A stretch of DNA of 64,000 bases from Natronosalvus caseinilyticus (GCF_017357105.1 NZ_CP071596.1:3658001-3722000), one strand, 5' to 3'; positions 42,512-52,066 are shown, counted from the stretch's first letter. Numbers and translations are program-made. Notes: generated by a model from the sequence alone, not told the origin.

Positions 42512-42722
42512 TGGTCGAGGATAGGAACCGCACTGACCGCGAGGCGTACCGTTGCAACTGTCAGCTCTCGCTGGATGCACTTCCGCAATCTCGAGTCACC
42601 CGACAACTGCGGGGTGACGAAGTCAGATTTGCGGCCGTGCGCTTCCCACTCACTTCTTCTCGGTCGGAGGCAAAAGCGTTGCGACCTGCGTCTCGCCGTA
42701 TCTGGACTCGACGGTGCTCCGA

Positions 42723-43687
42723 TCAGGCCGGGGCCGCCGGGCGGTCCCGAGCTTTCGTTTCGTCCTCCGCGTCCGCTCGCCCGAGCAACTCGCGAAACTT
42801 CTCGGAGCGCGCTTCGATCCGCGCCCGCGTCTTCGCATCCGGCGAGTGATTTCGCGACTCGAGCAGGAACGTCGTGATAACGACCGTCTTCACCCACGGT
42901 TTGAGCAGTCCGGTGTAGACGGTCAACACGATGGCCCCGACGACGAGCCAGCCGGCGAACTCGACCGTCGACGAGAGGCCACCGAACGCACCCGCCAGAG
43001 GCGTGAGCGCCAGGAGAAGCGCCCCCGTGACCGCGTACATTCCCACCACGATGAGGAGCGTCGAGCCCAGGACGGACTTCCAGGTCTTGGCGTACAACAC
43101 CAGCCCATCGCCCGCGGCCTGCCAGCGGTTGTCCTCCTCGGTGACGAACAGGTGGGCAACGATCGCCTCGTCGATGTACGTCGCCGCGAGCGCCAGGGCC
43201 CGCCCCAGGGTTCCACGAGCTGCTCGAGGCTCGGGGCGAAGTCGACGAGGTTCGACACCGACAGGAGGTGACGGTTGAACTGCTCGAGCACCCCCTTGAC
43301 GACCTGATCGACGGCGAACAGGGCGCTGGCTTCGGTGAAGTTCGCTTTGACCTGCTCGATGCCATAGCTGACCTGGTTCGGCGGCACCTCGCCCGTTTCG
43401 ATCACGTGGGCGATGACGGCGATGTGCCCCGCCTTGACCATGTAGAGGACGTACCTGACCAGGAGCCGCCAGGCCTTCACGAACAGCGCGAGCGCGACCA
43501 GGAGGCCCACGATGGCGATCCACCCCGAGATGGTCCCCGCGTCGACGAACGCGTAGGCCATCCAGCCGATGGCGCCGAAGTAGAGGAGCGATGCGATCCC
43601 GAGTGCGAGCCCGATGCCCAGTCGGAGAAGGACGAACGGAAACGTCTGGAGGTAGATGCCCGTCGCCCGCCCGAAGTGTAGTTTCAT
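42723..43687 (-). pseudogene. Multi-pass membrane protein gene with a frameshift
   Basis: Frame A starts at ATG 43687 (KLHFGRATGIYLQTFPFVLL) and reads sensibly to SNLVDFAPSLEQLVEP near 43208, then degenerates. Frame B takes over with ALALAATYIDEAIVAHLFVT and continues through membrane helices (LLIVVGMYAVTGALLLALTP) to a charged tail ending ARDRPAAPA at 42723. A missing C in the run at about 43204-43208 reconciles the two, giving about 320 aa with some five hydrophobic segments. Resembles uncharacterised haloarchaeal membrane proteins; function unknown. Either a recent mutation or a sequencing error. Confidence 0.8.
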
Positions 43688-43854
43688 ACACCGGCTCTGG
43701 CTTCGGCATGGTATTTAAACTCGAGGAGCGGATGGGTTTGGTTTGTTGGGTGGAGGCGGGCTCGAGCGCCCGAAAACCATGTGCCAGCGTAGCGTCCCTG
43801 CGGAGAATTCGAGGGGTTTATCTATGCCCGCCGGAAAGCAGAAGGTGCGTAGGA

Positions 43855-43926
43855 GGGCTTGTAGATCAGCGGTAGATCACTCCCTTGGCATGGGAGAGGC
43901 CCCGGGTTCAAATCCCGGCAAGTCCA
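43855..43926 (+). tRNA. tRNA-Ala (anticodon GGC)
   Basis: Cloverleaf fits: acceptor GGGCTTG (43855-43861) with CAAGTCC (43919-43925), discriminator A at 43926; D-arm GATC...GATC; anticodon stem CTCCC/GGGAG with loop TTGGCAT, anticodon GGC; T-arm CCGGG-TTCAAAT-CCCGG. No CCA is encoded. No intron. An AT-rich GGTTTATCTATG about 30-45 nt upstream could be the promoter. The DNA after the gene changes abruptly to AT-rich. Confidence 0.95.
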
Positions 43927-44554
43927 TATACAAAAAAGATTTTCAGGCCTTCTAATGCCTGAAATCCTTTCCTTCTGGGTTTCTCGATACCTCTACTTCT
44001 TCCAGTGCTGACTCCGCGGTTCGTGTCGGTTATTCCCTTTAAAGATCGAAAACCGTTCCATCGTGACCTATGCGTATTCAGCGGGCTGGGTTTGCAAGTG
44101 TTAAGAGCTCTATCGCGATGACCGCTGCCAAACAAACAATAATGAACTGCCCGACGACTTCTATATTCCCAGCAGCCGCCTCGTTCAGAGTAATCTGAAG
44201 CGCGTCGACGAGGATAAGCACGATAGTCAGCGAAGTCACTGCACCAGCAACTCCAAAAAGCGCTATAACTTGTTTCATAGATGTCTATTCAACCTTCTAA
44301 CTAATAAATCCTGACGTGGGTTTATAGACTCATCAAAGACCCAAAAATATATTTCCGATTGTGGAAGCGTTCAGGTCTCCTCGATTCAATTTTTTAACTC
44401 GATTAAATATAGGATATTAAGTTCTTAAAACATTTATAGACCTAAATATGTAGTGAGATATTCTCGAGCCAACACGCCACAAACCCAGTTAGAACCTCGA
44501 CAGGAGATTGACAGTCCAAAAACTCTATGCAATGGGAAACCGAGTGGACGCTAA
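43927..44554. other. AT-rich tract downstream of tRNA-Ala with one small membrane ORF
   Basis: About 630 nt of clearly lower GC than its surroundings. The only protein-like frame is at 44078-44278. There is no repeat of the tRNA 3' end at the far side that would prove an integrated element. It may be the eroded remnant of one, since tRNA 3' ends are common integration sites. Confidence 0.45.
44078..44278 (-). CDS. Small two-helix membrane protein, unknown function
   Basis: 66 aa. Helix 1 (ALFGVAGAVTSLTIVLILVD), a short loop LQITLNEAAAGNIEV, helix 2 (VGQFIIVCLAAVIAIELLTL). Lies alone in the AT-rich tract after tRNA-Ala. No family recognised. Confidence 0.5.
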   Translation of the reverse strand: MKQVIALFGVAGAVTSLTIVLILVDALQITLNEAAAGNIEVVGQFIIVCLAAVIAIELLTLANPAR

Positions 44555-45007
44555 ATGGTGTCACATCATGCAGCGTGGGAGGATACTGAGGACGGCTACA
44601 AAAATGGGGAGATCGGTGTCTTCGTTACTCCCACACACGTCGTTTCGAAAGATGGAGTGAACGACGCTCGAGAACGCGACACGGAGGCAGACACAACCGT
44701 GTACTCGGTTTCGTTCCGGACGGGGATCGAATCGGGGTATGAGAGACGCAAACCGCTCGTGGATTTCGAAGACCCGCGGACGGCGTGGGAGTACGCGAAC
44801 CTCGCCACTCATTACATCGAAGTCGCCCACATAGCCGAGTTCGCCGTGTTAGAACTACAGGGCCGAGGGACGCCGATGGACCAGAACTGGATCCCCGACG
44901 GGGTCGTTGCGGACATGGCTGCTGAAGCGGTAATGCGGAAGATGCTCGGACGCCACGAATCCCAGCTAGACGACGCGCTCGAGCGTGTACCTGCGGTGAT
45001 CTCGTAG
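44555..45007 (+). CDS. Hypothetical protein
   Basis: 150 aa (VSHHAAWEDTEDGYKNGEIG start). Probable beta-rich first half (VFVTPTHVVSKDGV, TVYSVSFRTGIESGYERRKP) and helical second half (TAWEYANLATHYIEVAHIAE; VVADMAAEAVMRKML). No membrane segment or metal motif. GC content returns to chromosomal values here. A CGTCTC-A-GAGACG hairpin follows 31 nt after the stop. Function unknown. Confidence 0.65.
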   Translation: MVSHHAAWEDTEDGYKNGEIGVFVTPTHVVSKDGVNDARERDTEADTTVYSVSFRTGIESGYERRKPLVDFEDPRTAWEYANLATHYIEVAHIAEFAVLELQGRGTPMDQNWIPDGVVADMAAEAVMRKMLGRHESQLDDALERVPAVIS

Positions 45008-45038
45008 TCGCATCTGATCTGTTCTCGCTCCTACCAGT

Positions 45039-45051
45039 CGTCTCAGAGACG
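45039..45051. terminator. Possible terminator hairpin after 44555-45007
   Basis: CGTCTC (45039-45044) A GAGACG (45046-45051), a 6-bp inverted repeat 31 nt after the stop codon. No T-run follows, so its role as terminator is uncertain; it could also be a binding site. Confidence 0.3.
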
Positions 45052-45220
45052 CCAGTTCGTGGTGGAACAGCGCGACCAGGAGCGCCCCGCCAGAACCAGG
45101 CTACATCGCACCCCTTCGAGCTCAACTACGTCCGAAATACCGTCCTGGACGCTAAATCAGACAGGCAGCACTAGCGCTGGTTGCTCTCGAGAAGTCCCCG
45201 ACCCCCGTAAAATTCCCCAG

Positions 45221-45655
45221 TTACTCGTTCAGGTGCGACCGGTACCCCTTGGGCTCGAAGCCGCGCCGACAGATGACGCGCTTTCGCCCGACCGTGATCG
45301 CACTGACCTGATTGTCGTCTTCCATCTCCTCGACGACTGCCGAGAGATGTGATTCCTTCCATCCCGTTTCCTCGAGGATGGTCGTTTCGTCGACGCGCCC
45401 GCCGCGTTTGACGAGGAGGCGGAGGACCTTGTCCTCGTCGGCGATTTCGCGATCGCTGGCGCCGTATTCGACCTGTTCGGCGTAACTCAACGTCTCTTTG
45501 TTCTCTCGAGCGGCCGGTCCTGTGGTCGGTTCCTCGGGGGCCGCATCGGGATCGGAGGGCGTCCCGGAAGCCGACTGGCCGTCGACCGATTCAGCGTCGG
45601 CTGTCTCCGATCCGAAGAGGGACGAGAGACGGTCTCGAAGTGAATTGAATACCAT
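45221..45655 (-). CDS. Winged-helix transcriptional regulator
   Basis: 144 aa from ATG 45655 (a start five codons upstream is possible). Residues 1-60 are a low-complexity acidic/Ala-Pro linker. The C-terminal 75 residues form a winged helix: ADEDKVLRLLVKRGGRVDET, ILEETGWKESHLSAVVEEME and wing QVSAITVGRKRVICRRGFEP. The pattern resembles a haloarchaeal wHTH family in which the domain follows a variable N-terminus. Target unknown. Confidence 0.8.
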   Translation of the reverse strand: MVFNSLRDRLSSLFGSETADAESVDGQSASGTPSDPDAAPEEPTTGPAARENKETLSYAEQVEYGASDREIADEDKVLRLLVKRGGRVDETTILEETGWKESHLSAVVEEMEDDNQVSAITVGRKRVICRRGFEPKGYRSHLNE

Positions 45656-45814
45656 TTGTGTGATCACCAACCTCGGTTGATATCGCTGATAGGATGTGCT
45701 CCTACCTTTCTCTTGTGCTCGCAGGATTATATGTGTCCGGTGTCGAGTCGGTTCTCGAGAATTGCATCGGATCCGACAGCTTTGCGGACTCCAATTCGGC
45801 GGTTACCCCGTCGG

Positions 45815-46045
45815 TCACAGATCGGCCCGCACTGCCCTGACGATCTCGTCGACGTCGAACGACTCCTCGCTGACGTCGAAGACGACCGCGTCGTCGACGC
45901 GAACGACGAACACCCCGTGATCGCCGACGGTGAGCGTCGCCGACTCGAGTTCGCCGCCGAACGATCGCATGACGGCCGCCTGGACGTCGAGGGCGCGGTC
46001 GAGGAAGCCACAGGGGTGACAGTACTCGATCTCGAGGGAGGTCAT
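45815..46045 (-). CDS. Rdx/SelW-like thioredoxin-fold protein
   Basis: 76 aa. A CxxC redox motif right after the first strand (EIEYCHPCGFLDRAL), then helix, VFVVRVDDAVVFDVSEE and a final helix DVDEIVRAVRADL: the SelT/SelW/SelH family fold, with Cys in place of selenocysteine. Proposed role in thiol redox control; direct partner unknown. Starts 51 nt downstream of surE's stop, on the same strand. Confidence 0.85.
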   Translation of the reverse strand: MTSLEIEYCHPCGFLDRALDVQAAVMRSFGGELESATLTVGDHGVFVVRVDDAVVFDVSEESFDVDEIVRAVRADL

Positions 46046-46096
46046 GTCACAACTGGCGTTGTGGATACGGAAAGCGGTGGCGGCCCCTGGCGAGCG

Positions 46097-46996
46097 TCAG
46101 AACTCCGGACGCGAACGCTCCTCGAGTCGGCCGTAGGACGCCACGAGTTCCGACAGCGAGTCTGGATCGGCCACGGTGTGGGGAGCCGTCAGCGGGGAGA
46201 CGCTGATCCGGCCCTCGGCGACGGCCCGTCGGTCGGTTCCCTCGGGATCGGGGATGACGTCGGGGTCCATCTCCTCCCAGACGCGGTCGTGAAGGGTGAC
46301 GCCCGTCTCGTGGCGACTCGCGTCCATCTCGTAGCGTTTCGACGGGCGCGTGAGCTCGAGCGGGGCGAGGTCGACGCTGTCGGTCGCGCCGTCGGGCATC
46401 GGAGCGTTGACATTGAGGTATGCGACCGTCTCGAAGACGCCGAACTCGAGGCCGCGTTCGGCGAGGTAACGGGTCGCGTCGGCGGCGAGGACGTAGTCCT
46501 CGGGGGTAGTCTGGACGTCGGTGAACGCGAGGTCGCCGGTGGGGACGTACATCGACGCGGCGATCGCGGGTACGTCGAAGAACGCGGCCTCGACGGCGGC
46601 ACTGACGGTGCCCGAGCGCCCGAGGACGTACTCGCCGAGGTTGGCGCCCTTGTTACACCCCGATACCACGAGGTCGGGATCGGTCGGGCAGAGTTCCGAG
46701 AGGCCGGCGACGACGCAGTCGGCGGGCGTGCCGTGGACGGCGTAGCCGAGGTCGTGTTCCTCGACGTCGACGTCGCTCGAGAGGGCGCGACCGATGGCGC
46801 TCTGGTCGGTGGCTGGGGCGACCGTCGTCACGGTGCCGAGGGCGGAGAGTTCGTCGTACAGTGCCCGGAGGCCGGGGCTGTCGATCCCGTCGTCGTTCGT
46901 CAGGAGGATCTCGAGGTCGTCGTTCCGGTTTCGGTTTCGGTTCCGGTCGCGGTCTCGGTCTCCATGTCGCTCGCTCTCTCGCTCGCGCTCGCTCAT
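46097..46996 (-). CDS. surE: 5'/3'-nucleotidase SurE
   Basis: 299 aa from ATG 46996. The first 27 residues are an unusual charged Arg/Asp/Asn/Glu repeat (SERERESERHGDRDRDRNRN). SurE proper begins LEILLTNDDGIDSPGLRALY with the metal-binding DD, followed by VAPATDQSAIGRALS, VHGTPADCVVAGLSEL, VVSGCNKGANLGEYVLGRSG and SAAVEAAFFDVPAIAAS. It dephosphorylates nucleoside 5'/3'-monophosphates. About 250 aa is usual, so the tail is extra. The upstream Rsm22-like gene ends 96 nt before its start, on the same strand. Confidence 0.93.
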   Translation of the reverse strand: MSERERESERHGDRDRDRNRNRNRNDDLEILLTNDDGIDSPGLRALYDELSALGTVTTVAPATDQSAIGRALSSDVDVEEHDLGYAVHGTPADCVVAGLSELCPTDPDLVVSGCNKGANLGEYVLGRSGTVSAAVEAAFFDVPAIAASMYVPTGDLAFTDVQTTPEDYVLAADATRYLAERGLEFGVFETVAYLNVNAPMPDGATDSVDLAPLELTRPSKRYEMDASRHETGVTLHDRVWEEMDPDVIPDPEGTDRRAVAEGRISVSPLTAPHTVADPDSLSELVASYGRLEERSRPEF

Positions 46997-47092
46997 ACCC
47001 GTCCGTCGGCGTCGTGATCGAAAAGTGCTCCGTTTGGGGAACGTCGGTCGGTTCGGTCCTGGCACTGGTCCCGGTCAGCCTGGTCAGCCAGG

Positions 47093-48598
47093 TCAGCCGA
47101 TCCGATCGACGATCGTCTCCTCGTCGACGACGAGGTTGTACGCGCCCTCGTCGTCGTTCCAGAGGACGAGGACGTTCTCGAACGCGAGTACGTCGCCGTA
47201 CTCGGCCTCGAGCAGGGGCCGATTGAGCGCGGTCTCGTTCGTCACGACGGCGTAGTGGTCGATGGCCTCGCTGCCGTCGCTGATCTTGAAGATCGGGTTC
47301 GGTTCCCGGTCGTCTGCATCCCGCCTACGGGTCCCGCCGCCCCCTCCACGGGTCTCGCTCAGGGAGTGGCTCAGCTTCGCGGCCGTCAGGTCGATCCGGT
47401 TGGTGACGTGGCGTTCCATCTCGGCCATCTTCGCCTGCCCGCTCCCTTCGAGCCCGATCGCGATCCGTCGGGTTCCATCCCGCCGGAGAATCGAGTAGGA
47501 GAACTGGACGTCGACGTTGACGAACTCGCCGGGGTCGGCGCCCTCGCCCGCCCGATCGAGCTTTCGCTGGAACGACGGCACCTCGAGGTCCGGGTGGACG
47601 TCGAACGACCAGCCCCGGTCTTCGGGCGTTTCGCCGCCCCACAGCCGAACGGTCGGTCCGTAGACGGTGACGCCGTCGGCCTCGAGGGTTCGCTCGAGTT
47701 CCCGGAGTTCGATGCTGGCGTTCTTGTCGGCGGGCGCCATCGCCACCAGCGAGCCGTCGGGTGCGAGCCACTCGACCGCCTGTCGAAGGACGGCTTCGGG
47801 ATCCTCGAGTTCGCTGAGGACGTTACAGGCGAGCACGAGGTCGAACGCGGGGTCCGCATCGTCCGCATCGTCCGCATCGGAGTCCCGGTTGTCCAGGGAT
47901 CCCGGATCGAACGCCTCGATGGTCGTCCGATGGATCGTCGCGTGGACGTTTTGCCCCGTCTCTTCGAGCAACGCCTCGAGCACGTCGGCGCCCTCGCCGG
48001 GCTCGACGGCGTGGTAGTCCACCAGCGAATCGTCGGGGAGGAACTCGAACAGCCCCAGTGCGGGGCCGCCGACGCCAGCCCCAACGTCGAGCACGCGCAA
48101 CCGTCGCTCGAGCAGCCCTCGTTCGGCGAGGTCGTCCAGGGCGTACTGGATCGCCGCGTAGTAGGCCGGCAGGTGGTAGATGGCGTAGCCGGCGGCGACG
48201 TCCTCGTCGTAGGAGACCGACCGTCGCTCGAGGTACTGGGACTTCATGCGCCGGATCGTCGACCGGAGAAGCGAACCCGAGGGGCCCTCGTGCCAGTCCA
48301 CGCCGTAGCGGTCGACCAGCACTTCCTCGAGACGGGTGACGTACCGCTCGGGCAGTCGGTGAACGGGATCGGTGGTAGCCGCCGATCGCGGCGGCACCGG
48401 TTCGTCGCTCACGGGAGCGAACGTCCCGTCCTCGCGTTCGACGAGGCCGAGGTCCAGGGCCTCCTCGCGGAGGATCTGGGCGACGACCGCCGGGTGCGGT
48501 TCGCCCTCGACGTAGCTGCTGATCTCTTCGGGATCGATCGGCCGGACCTGGCGCAGGTACTTCGCGTTCGACCGGATTGCCTCGCGCTGGTCGGTCAC
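47093..48598 (-). CDS. Rsm22-family small-ribosomal-subunit methyltransferase-like protein
   Basis: 501 aa. N-terminal helical segment, then a class I SAM-binding methyltransferase core: SYDEDVAAGYAIYHLPAYYA, RVLDVGAGVGGPALGLFEFL (motif I), VDYHAVEPGEG, DLVLACNVLSELEDPEAVLR and APDGSLVAMAPADKNASIEL; C-terminal beta domain. Matches the Rsm22 family, linked to mitochondrial ribosome assembly in eukaryotes; the archaeal target is unknown. The start overlaps the tyrA stop by 4 nt. Confidence 0.85.
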   Translation of the reverse strand: MTDQREAIRSNAKYLRQVRPIDPEEISSYVEGEPHPAVVAQILREEALDLGLVEREDGTFAPVSDEPVPPRSAATTDPVHRLPERYVTRLEEVLVDRYGVDWHEGPSGSLLRSTIRRMKSQYLERRSVSYDEDVAAGYAIYHLPAYYAAIQYALDDLAERGLLERRLRVLDVGAGVGGPALGLFEFLPDDSLVDYHAVEPGEGADVLEALLEETGQNVHATIHRTTIEAFDPGSLDNRDSDADDADDADPAFDLVLACNVLSELEDPEAVLRQAVEWLAPDGSLVAMAPADKNASIELRELERTLEADGVTVYGPTVRLWGGETPEDRGWSFDVHPDLEVPSFQRKLDRAGEGADPGEFVNVDVQFSYSILRRDGTRRIAIGLEGSGQAKMAEMERHVTNRIDLTAAKLSHSLSETRGGGGGTRRRDADDREPNPIFKISDGSEAIDHYAVVTNETALNRPLLEAEYGDVLAFENVLVLWNDDEGAYNLVVDEETIVDRIG

Positions 48599-49422
48599 TC
48601 GCGCTCACCTCCGTTCGCGCTCCTGGAAGCGTTCTGGACGTCCGTTTCGCCGTCGTCGACCCCCTCTCGAGCGCTCCACCGCTCTGCCGCCTCGTCGTAC
48701 AGCGACTCGAACGCCTCGTCGTCGGCCTCGGCGATGGCTCGAGCGGCCTCGGCAACGGCGTCGGCCCCGTCGAACGTCCGCTGGACGTCCGCGTACACGC
48801 GAGGGCTGCCCCCGGTGACGTAGGTCGCGAGCCGCTCGAGCTCGTCGTAAATCGGCGTCTGGAACCCCTCGGGGACGCGTTCGGCCGCGAGCGCGAACGA
48901 CAGGATCGCGGCGTGAGCCGCCGCCTGGACGGACTCCATCGCCCAGTCGTGTTCCTCAGCGGTTGTCTCGACGAGGCGGTTGCCCGCCGACTCGAGCGCC
49001 GACAGCAGCGAGTCGGTGACCGGCCCCTCACGAGCGCGAACCGTCGCGATCGACCCGGGCGCTCGCTCGGGGGCGAACAGCGGGTGCAGACTCGCTCGCT
49101 CGAGGTCGTCGGCGTACGCGGCCATCGCCTCGAGCGGGGTCGCCATCACGCCCGTAACGTCGAGCACGGCGCGCTCGGCCCGCCTCGCGTGGCGTTCGAT
49201 CGATTCTTCGACGTGTCTCATCGGGACGGCCACACAGACGGCCTCGTAGGTCGTCGTTCCCTCGAGGTCGGCGGTGGTACCGCCCACGGTTTCGGCGGCC
49301 CGTTCGGCGGCGTCCTCGTCGACGTCGGCGAACGTCAGCGCCGCGTCGATGGACGGATCGTCGGCTATCGCTTCCCCGAACCACGTTCCCATCGCACCGG
49401 CGCCGACGATCAGAACCTCCAT
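48595..49422 (-). CDS. tyrA: Prephenate/arogenate dehydrogenase (TyrA)
   Basis: 275 aa. Rossmann start MEVLIVGAGAMGTWFGEAIA, NAD-binding EAVCVAVPMRHVEESIERHA, conserved DVTGVMATPLEAM and SLHPLFAPERAP, and the helical dimerisation region (DWAMESVQAAAHAAILSFAL). Oxidatively decarboxylates prephenate in tyrosine synthesis. Begins the tyrA-Rsm22 pair with a 4-nt overlap. The long acidic tail (DDGETDVQNAS) is haloarchaeal. Confidence 0.9.
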   Translation of the reverse strand: MEVLIVGAGAMGTWFGEAIADDPSIDAALTFADVDEDAAERAAETVGGTTADLEGTTTYEAVCVAVPMRHVEESIERHARRAERAVLDVTGVMATPLEAMAAYADDLERASLHPLFAPERAPGSIATVRAREGPVTDSLLSALESAGNRLVETTAEEHDWAMESVQAAAHAAILSFALAAERVPEGFQTPIYDELERLATYVTGGSPRVYADVQRTFDGADAVAEAARAIAEADDEAFESLYDEAAERWSAREGVDDGETDVQNASRSANGGERE

Positions 49423-49587
49423 TGGGGACCGCTACCCGTCGCCGGCGCAAAAACGGTTCGGTGGGCGACGGCGGCTCCAGCTCGAGTCGGTGCGGGCGCC
49501 GATCGATTCGCTCGCGTCGAACAGGCACGCGCTCGCTCACTCGGTTGGTTCGGCACGACCACCTCACTCGGTTGATTCGGCCTGCTC

Positions 49588-50787
49588 TCACTCGCTCGTT
49601 TCGGCGCGCACCGACGGCTCGAGATCGATCGGGTAGTCGGTCAGGTTCTCGTAGCCGTCCTCGGTGACGACGACGAGGTCCTCGATGCGGACGCCGCCGA
49701 CCGCGGGATCGTAGATGCCGGGTTCGACCGTCACGACGTGGCCGACCTCGAGTTCCTCGCCCGACGGCGAGAGACTCGGCGACTCGTGGATGTCGAGGCC
49801 GACGCCGTGGCCGGTGCTGTGGATGAATCCCGTCTCGGTGCCGGGGTCGCTCCGGAAGGTTGCGTAGCCGGCGTCCTCGATGACGTCGCAGACGGCGTCG
49901 TGGACGGCCGCGCCAGTCGCGCCGGGTTCGATCGACTCGAGGGCGGCCTCGAAGGCCTCGTGGGTGACCTCGTAACGACGGCGCATCTCGTCGGTCGGGT
50001 CGCCCCGGCAGAACGTCCGGGTCATGTCGCCGAAGTACTTCGTCTCCTTGTCGCGCGGGAAGATGTCGATCACGATCAACTCGTTCGCCTCGAGCGGGCC
50101 GCTCCCGCGGTCGTGGGGGTCGGCGCCGTGTTCCCCGCAGGCGACGATCGTCTCGTCGAGCGAACAGCCGTTTCGCAGGAGCGCGACCTCGATCTCCTCG
50201 GTGACGCGCTCGCTCGTCAGCGGTTCGCCCTCGTGGTGGAGGACGCCGTCCTCGACGTCTGCCCCGGCGATCAGGCTCTCGGCGACGGCCATCGCCGCCT
50301 GGTTCGCCCGCTGCGTGCGGTGGACGTGCTCGATTTCCTCGTCGTGTTTGACCGAGCGAATCTCGCCGACGATGCCGTCGGCCTCGACGGTCACCTCGAG
50401 GCCGCGGTCGCGGAGGCCGTCGGCCGTCCCGGTCGGGAAGCTTCGCGGGACGGCGACCGAGGCGATCTCCCGGTCGTCGAGGAATCGTTCGAGGACGCGG
50501 AGGAACCCCTCGTAGCGGCCGTACTCGGCGATGAGTTCCTGGGAATCGTACGTCGCGTACCGGGTGACGGTGTCGGCTCCCGATTCCTTGACGGCCCGGC
50601 CGTACTCGAGACCCGAGACGAACAGGTGGATCTCGCCGTCGGGGGTGACGAGCGTCTGGTAGGCGTCGGGCGCGGAGAATCCGGAGACGTAACGCTGGTC
50701 GGAGTCGGTCGCGTCGTCGTCAATGAGGTAGGCGTCGAGTTCCTCGGCGGCGAGGAACTCCGTGAGCGGTGATAGATCGGTCTCCAT
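49588..50787 (-). CDS. M24-family metallopeptidase (Xaa-Pro dipeptidase/aminopeptidase-like)
   Basis: 399 aa from ATG 50787 (a longer frame to 50844 lacks support). Creatinase-type N-terminal domain (ELDAYLIDDDATDSDQRYVS), then the pita-bread domain: ELIVIDIFPRDKETKYFGDM with the two metal Asp, STGHGVGLDIHESPSL with the metal His, VTVEPGIYDPAVGG with Glu, and RIEDLVVVTEDGYENLT with the last Glu. Cleaves X-Pro bonds in peptides. Single gene between tyrA (165 nt downstream) and the E1-alpha gene (200 nt upstream), all on the minus strand. Confidence 0.92.
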   Translation of the reverse strand: METDLSPLTEFLAAEELDAYLIDDDATDSDQRYVSGFSAPDAYQTLVTPDGEIHLFVSGLEYGRAVKESGADTVTRYATYDSQELIAEYGRYEGFLRVLERFLDDREIASVAVPRSFPTGTADGLRDRGLEVTVEADGIVGEIRSVKHDEEIEHVHRTQRANQAAMAVAESLIAGADVEDGVLHHEGEPLTSERVTEEIEVALLRNGCSLDETIVACGEHGADPHDRGSGPLEANELIVIDIFPRDKETKYFGDMTRTFCRGDPTDEMRRRYEVTHEAFEAALESIEPGATGAAVHDAVCDVIEDAGYATFRSDPGTETGFIHSTGHGVGLDIHESPSLSPSGEELEVGHVVTVEPGIYDPAVGGVRIEDLVVVTEDGYENLTDYPIDLEPSVRAETSE

Positions 50788-50986
50788 GCCAGAGCGTGGG
50801 CGTGCCGCGCTAATAATTACCGGGAAAGCGGAACAGTGCGGCAACTCGAGTGCCGCTGACGATACCGCGGGATCGAATCGAAAGGCGCGTCGCGATTTTG
50901 GAAATACGCTCGAGGATTGGCGACAGCGACGAACGGCGAACAGCGACGAACGGCGAACAGCGACCGGAAAACAGCCCGGAATCGAC

Positions 50987-52066
50987 TCAGTGTCCGAGCG
51001 ACGGGTCGTCCGGAAGCTGTCGACGCTGGCGAGGGTAGCGCGGGTGCTCGCCCGCGTAGACGTGATCGAACATCGTCTCGGCGTCGGGGTCGGACTCGGA
51101 TTCGGCCGTCTCGACTGCCGACTGGACGCGCTGCTCGGCCCGCTCGCGAACGGCCTGTTCGTCCTCGTCGGACCAGCCGACGGTCGACTCGAGGTACTCG
51201 CGGGTCCGCTCGAGGGGGTCGGTCCACTCCTCGGCCTCGTCCTCGTCGCGGTAGACGTCGGGGTCGTCGGTGGTCGTGTGGGGTCCGCGCCGGTAGGTCA
51301 CGGCCTCGATGAGGGTCGCACCGCCGCCGTTTCGGGCGCGCTCGAGGGCCTCGTTCACGACGTCGTAGACGGCGAGGACGTCGTTGCCGTCGACGCGAAC
51401 GCCCTCGATGCCGTAGGCGTCGGCCTTCTGGGCGATAGTGGCACTCGCCGTCTGGCGCTCCCTGGGCACCGAGATGGCGTAGCCGTTGTTCTGACAGAAG
51501 AAGACGGTGGGTGCCTCGAAGACGCCCGCGAAGTTGAGGGCCTCGTGGAAGTCGCCCTCGCTCGTGGCGCCGTCGCCCAGGCTGGCCATCGAGACGACGT
51601 CGTCGCCCTTGAGATTCGAGGCCATACCCATGCCGACGGCGTGGGGGAGCTGGGTCGCGATGGGGATGGTGATCGGGAACGTCCGGAGGTCCGCTTCGTC
51701 CTGGCGGTCGACGTAGCTTCCTCGCCCCATCAGGTGGCGGACAACCTCCGAGAGCGGGAGGCCACGCGAGAGGTACATCGCGTGATCGCGGTAGGTCGGA
51801 AAGAGGTAGTCCTCGTCGCGAAGCGCCATTGCGGCGCCGATCTGGGCGGCCTCCTGGCCCTGCATGGGGGCGTAGGTACCGATCCGCCCCTGGCGGTGGA
51901 GGCTGATCGCTTTGTCGTCGAACGTTCGGGCGAGTACCTGTGTCTCGTAGAGTTCGAGGAGCGTCTCCTCGGAGTGGGTGAGGGAGTACTGCGGGCCCTC
52001 GTCCTCGTCGGCTTCGGCTTCGAGTTCCGGCAACACACGAACGATTTCATCGACGTGACTGGCCAT
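50987..52066 (-). CDS. 2-oxoacid dehydrogenase E1 component, alpha subunit
   Basis: 359 aa from ATG 52066 (ATG 52078 adds four residues). Thiamine-diphosphate motif GDGATSEGDFHEALNFAGVF then FFCQNNGYAISVPRE; also YAPMQGQEAAQIGAAMALRD and LFPTYRDHAMYLSRG, typical of pyruvate or branched-chain E1-alpha. It normally pairs with E1-beta, E2 and E3, none of which is adjacent here, so it stands alone as an orphan alpha subunit. The substrate could be pyruvate or branched-chain 2-oxo acids. Divergent from the M28 peptidase with a palindrome in between. Confidence 0.9.
   Translation of the reverse strand: MASHVDEIVRVLPELEAEADEDEGPQYSLTHSEETLLELYETQVLARTFDDKAISLHRQGRIGTYAPMQGQEAAQIGAAMALRDEDYLFPTYRDHAMYLSRGLPLSEVVRHLMGRGSYVDRQDEADLRTFPITIPIATQLPHAVGMGMASNLKGDDVVSMASLGDGATSEGDFHEALNFAGVFEAPTVFFCQNNGYAISVPRERQTASATIAQKADAYGIEGVRVDGNDVLAVYDVVNEALERARNGGGATLIEAVTYRRGPHTTTDDPDVYRDEDEAEEWTDPLERTREYLESTVGWSDEDEQAVRERAEQRVQSAVETAESESDPDAETMFDHVYAGEHPRYPRQRRQLPDDPSLGH

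Noticed and set aside
40760-42877. 705-codon plus-strand open frame
   Set aside because: Runs opposite the RecJ-like and S15 genes and shows only mirrored composition.
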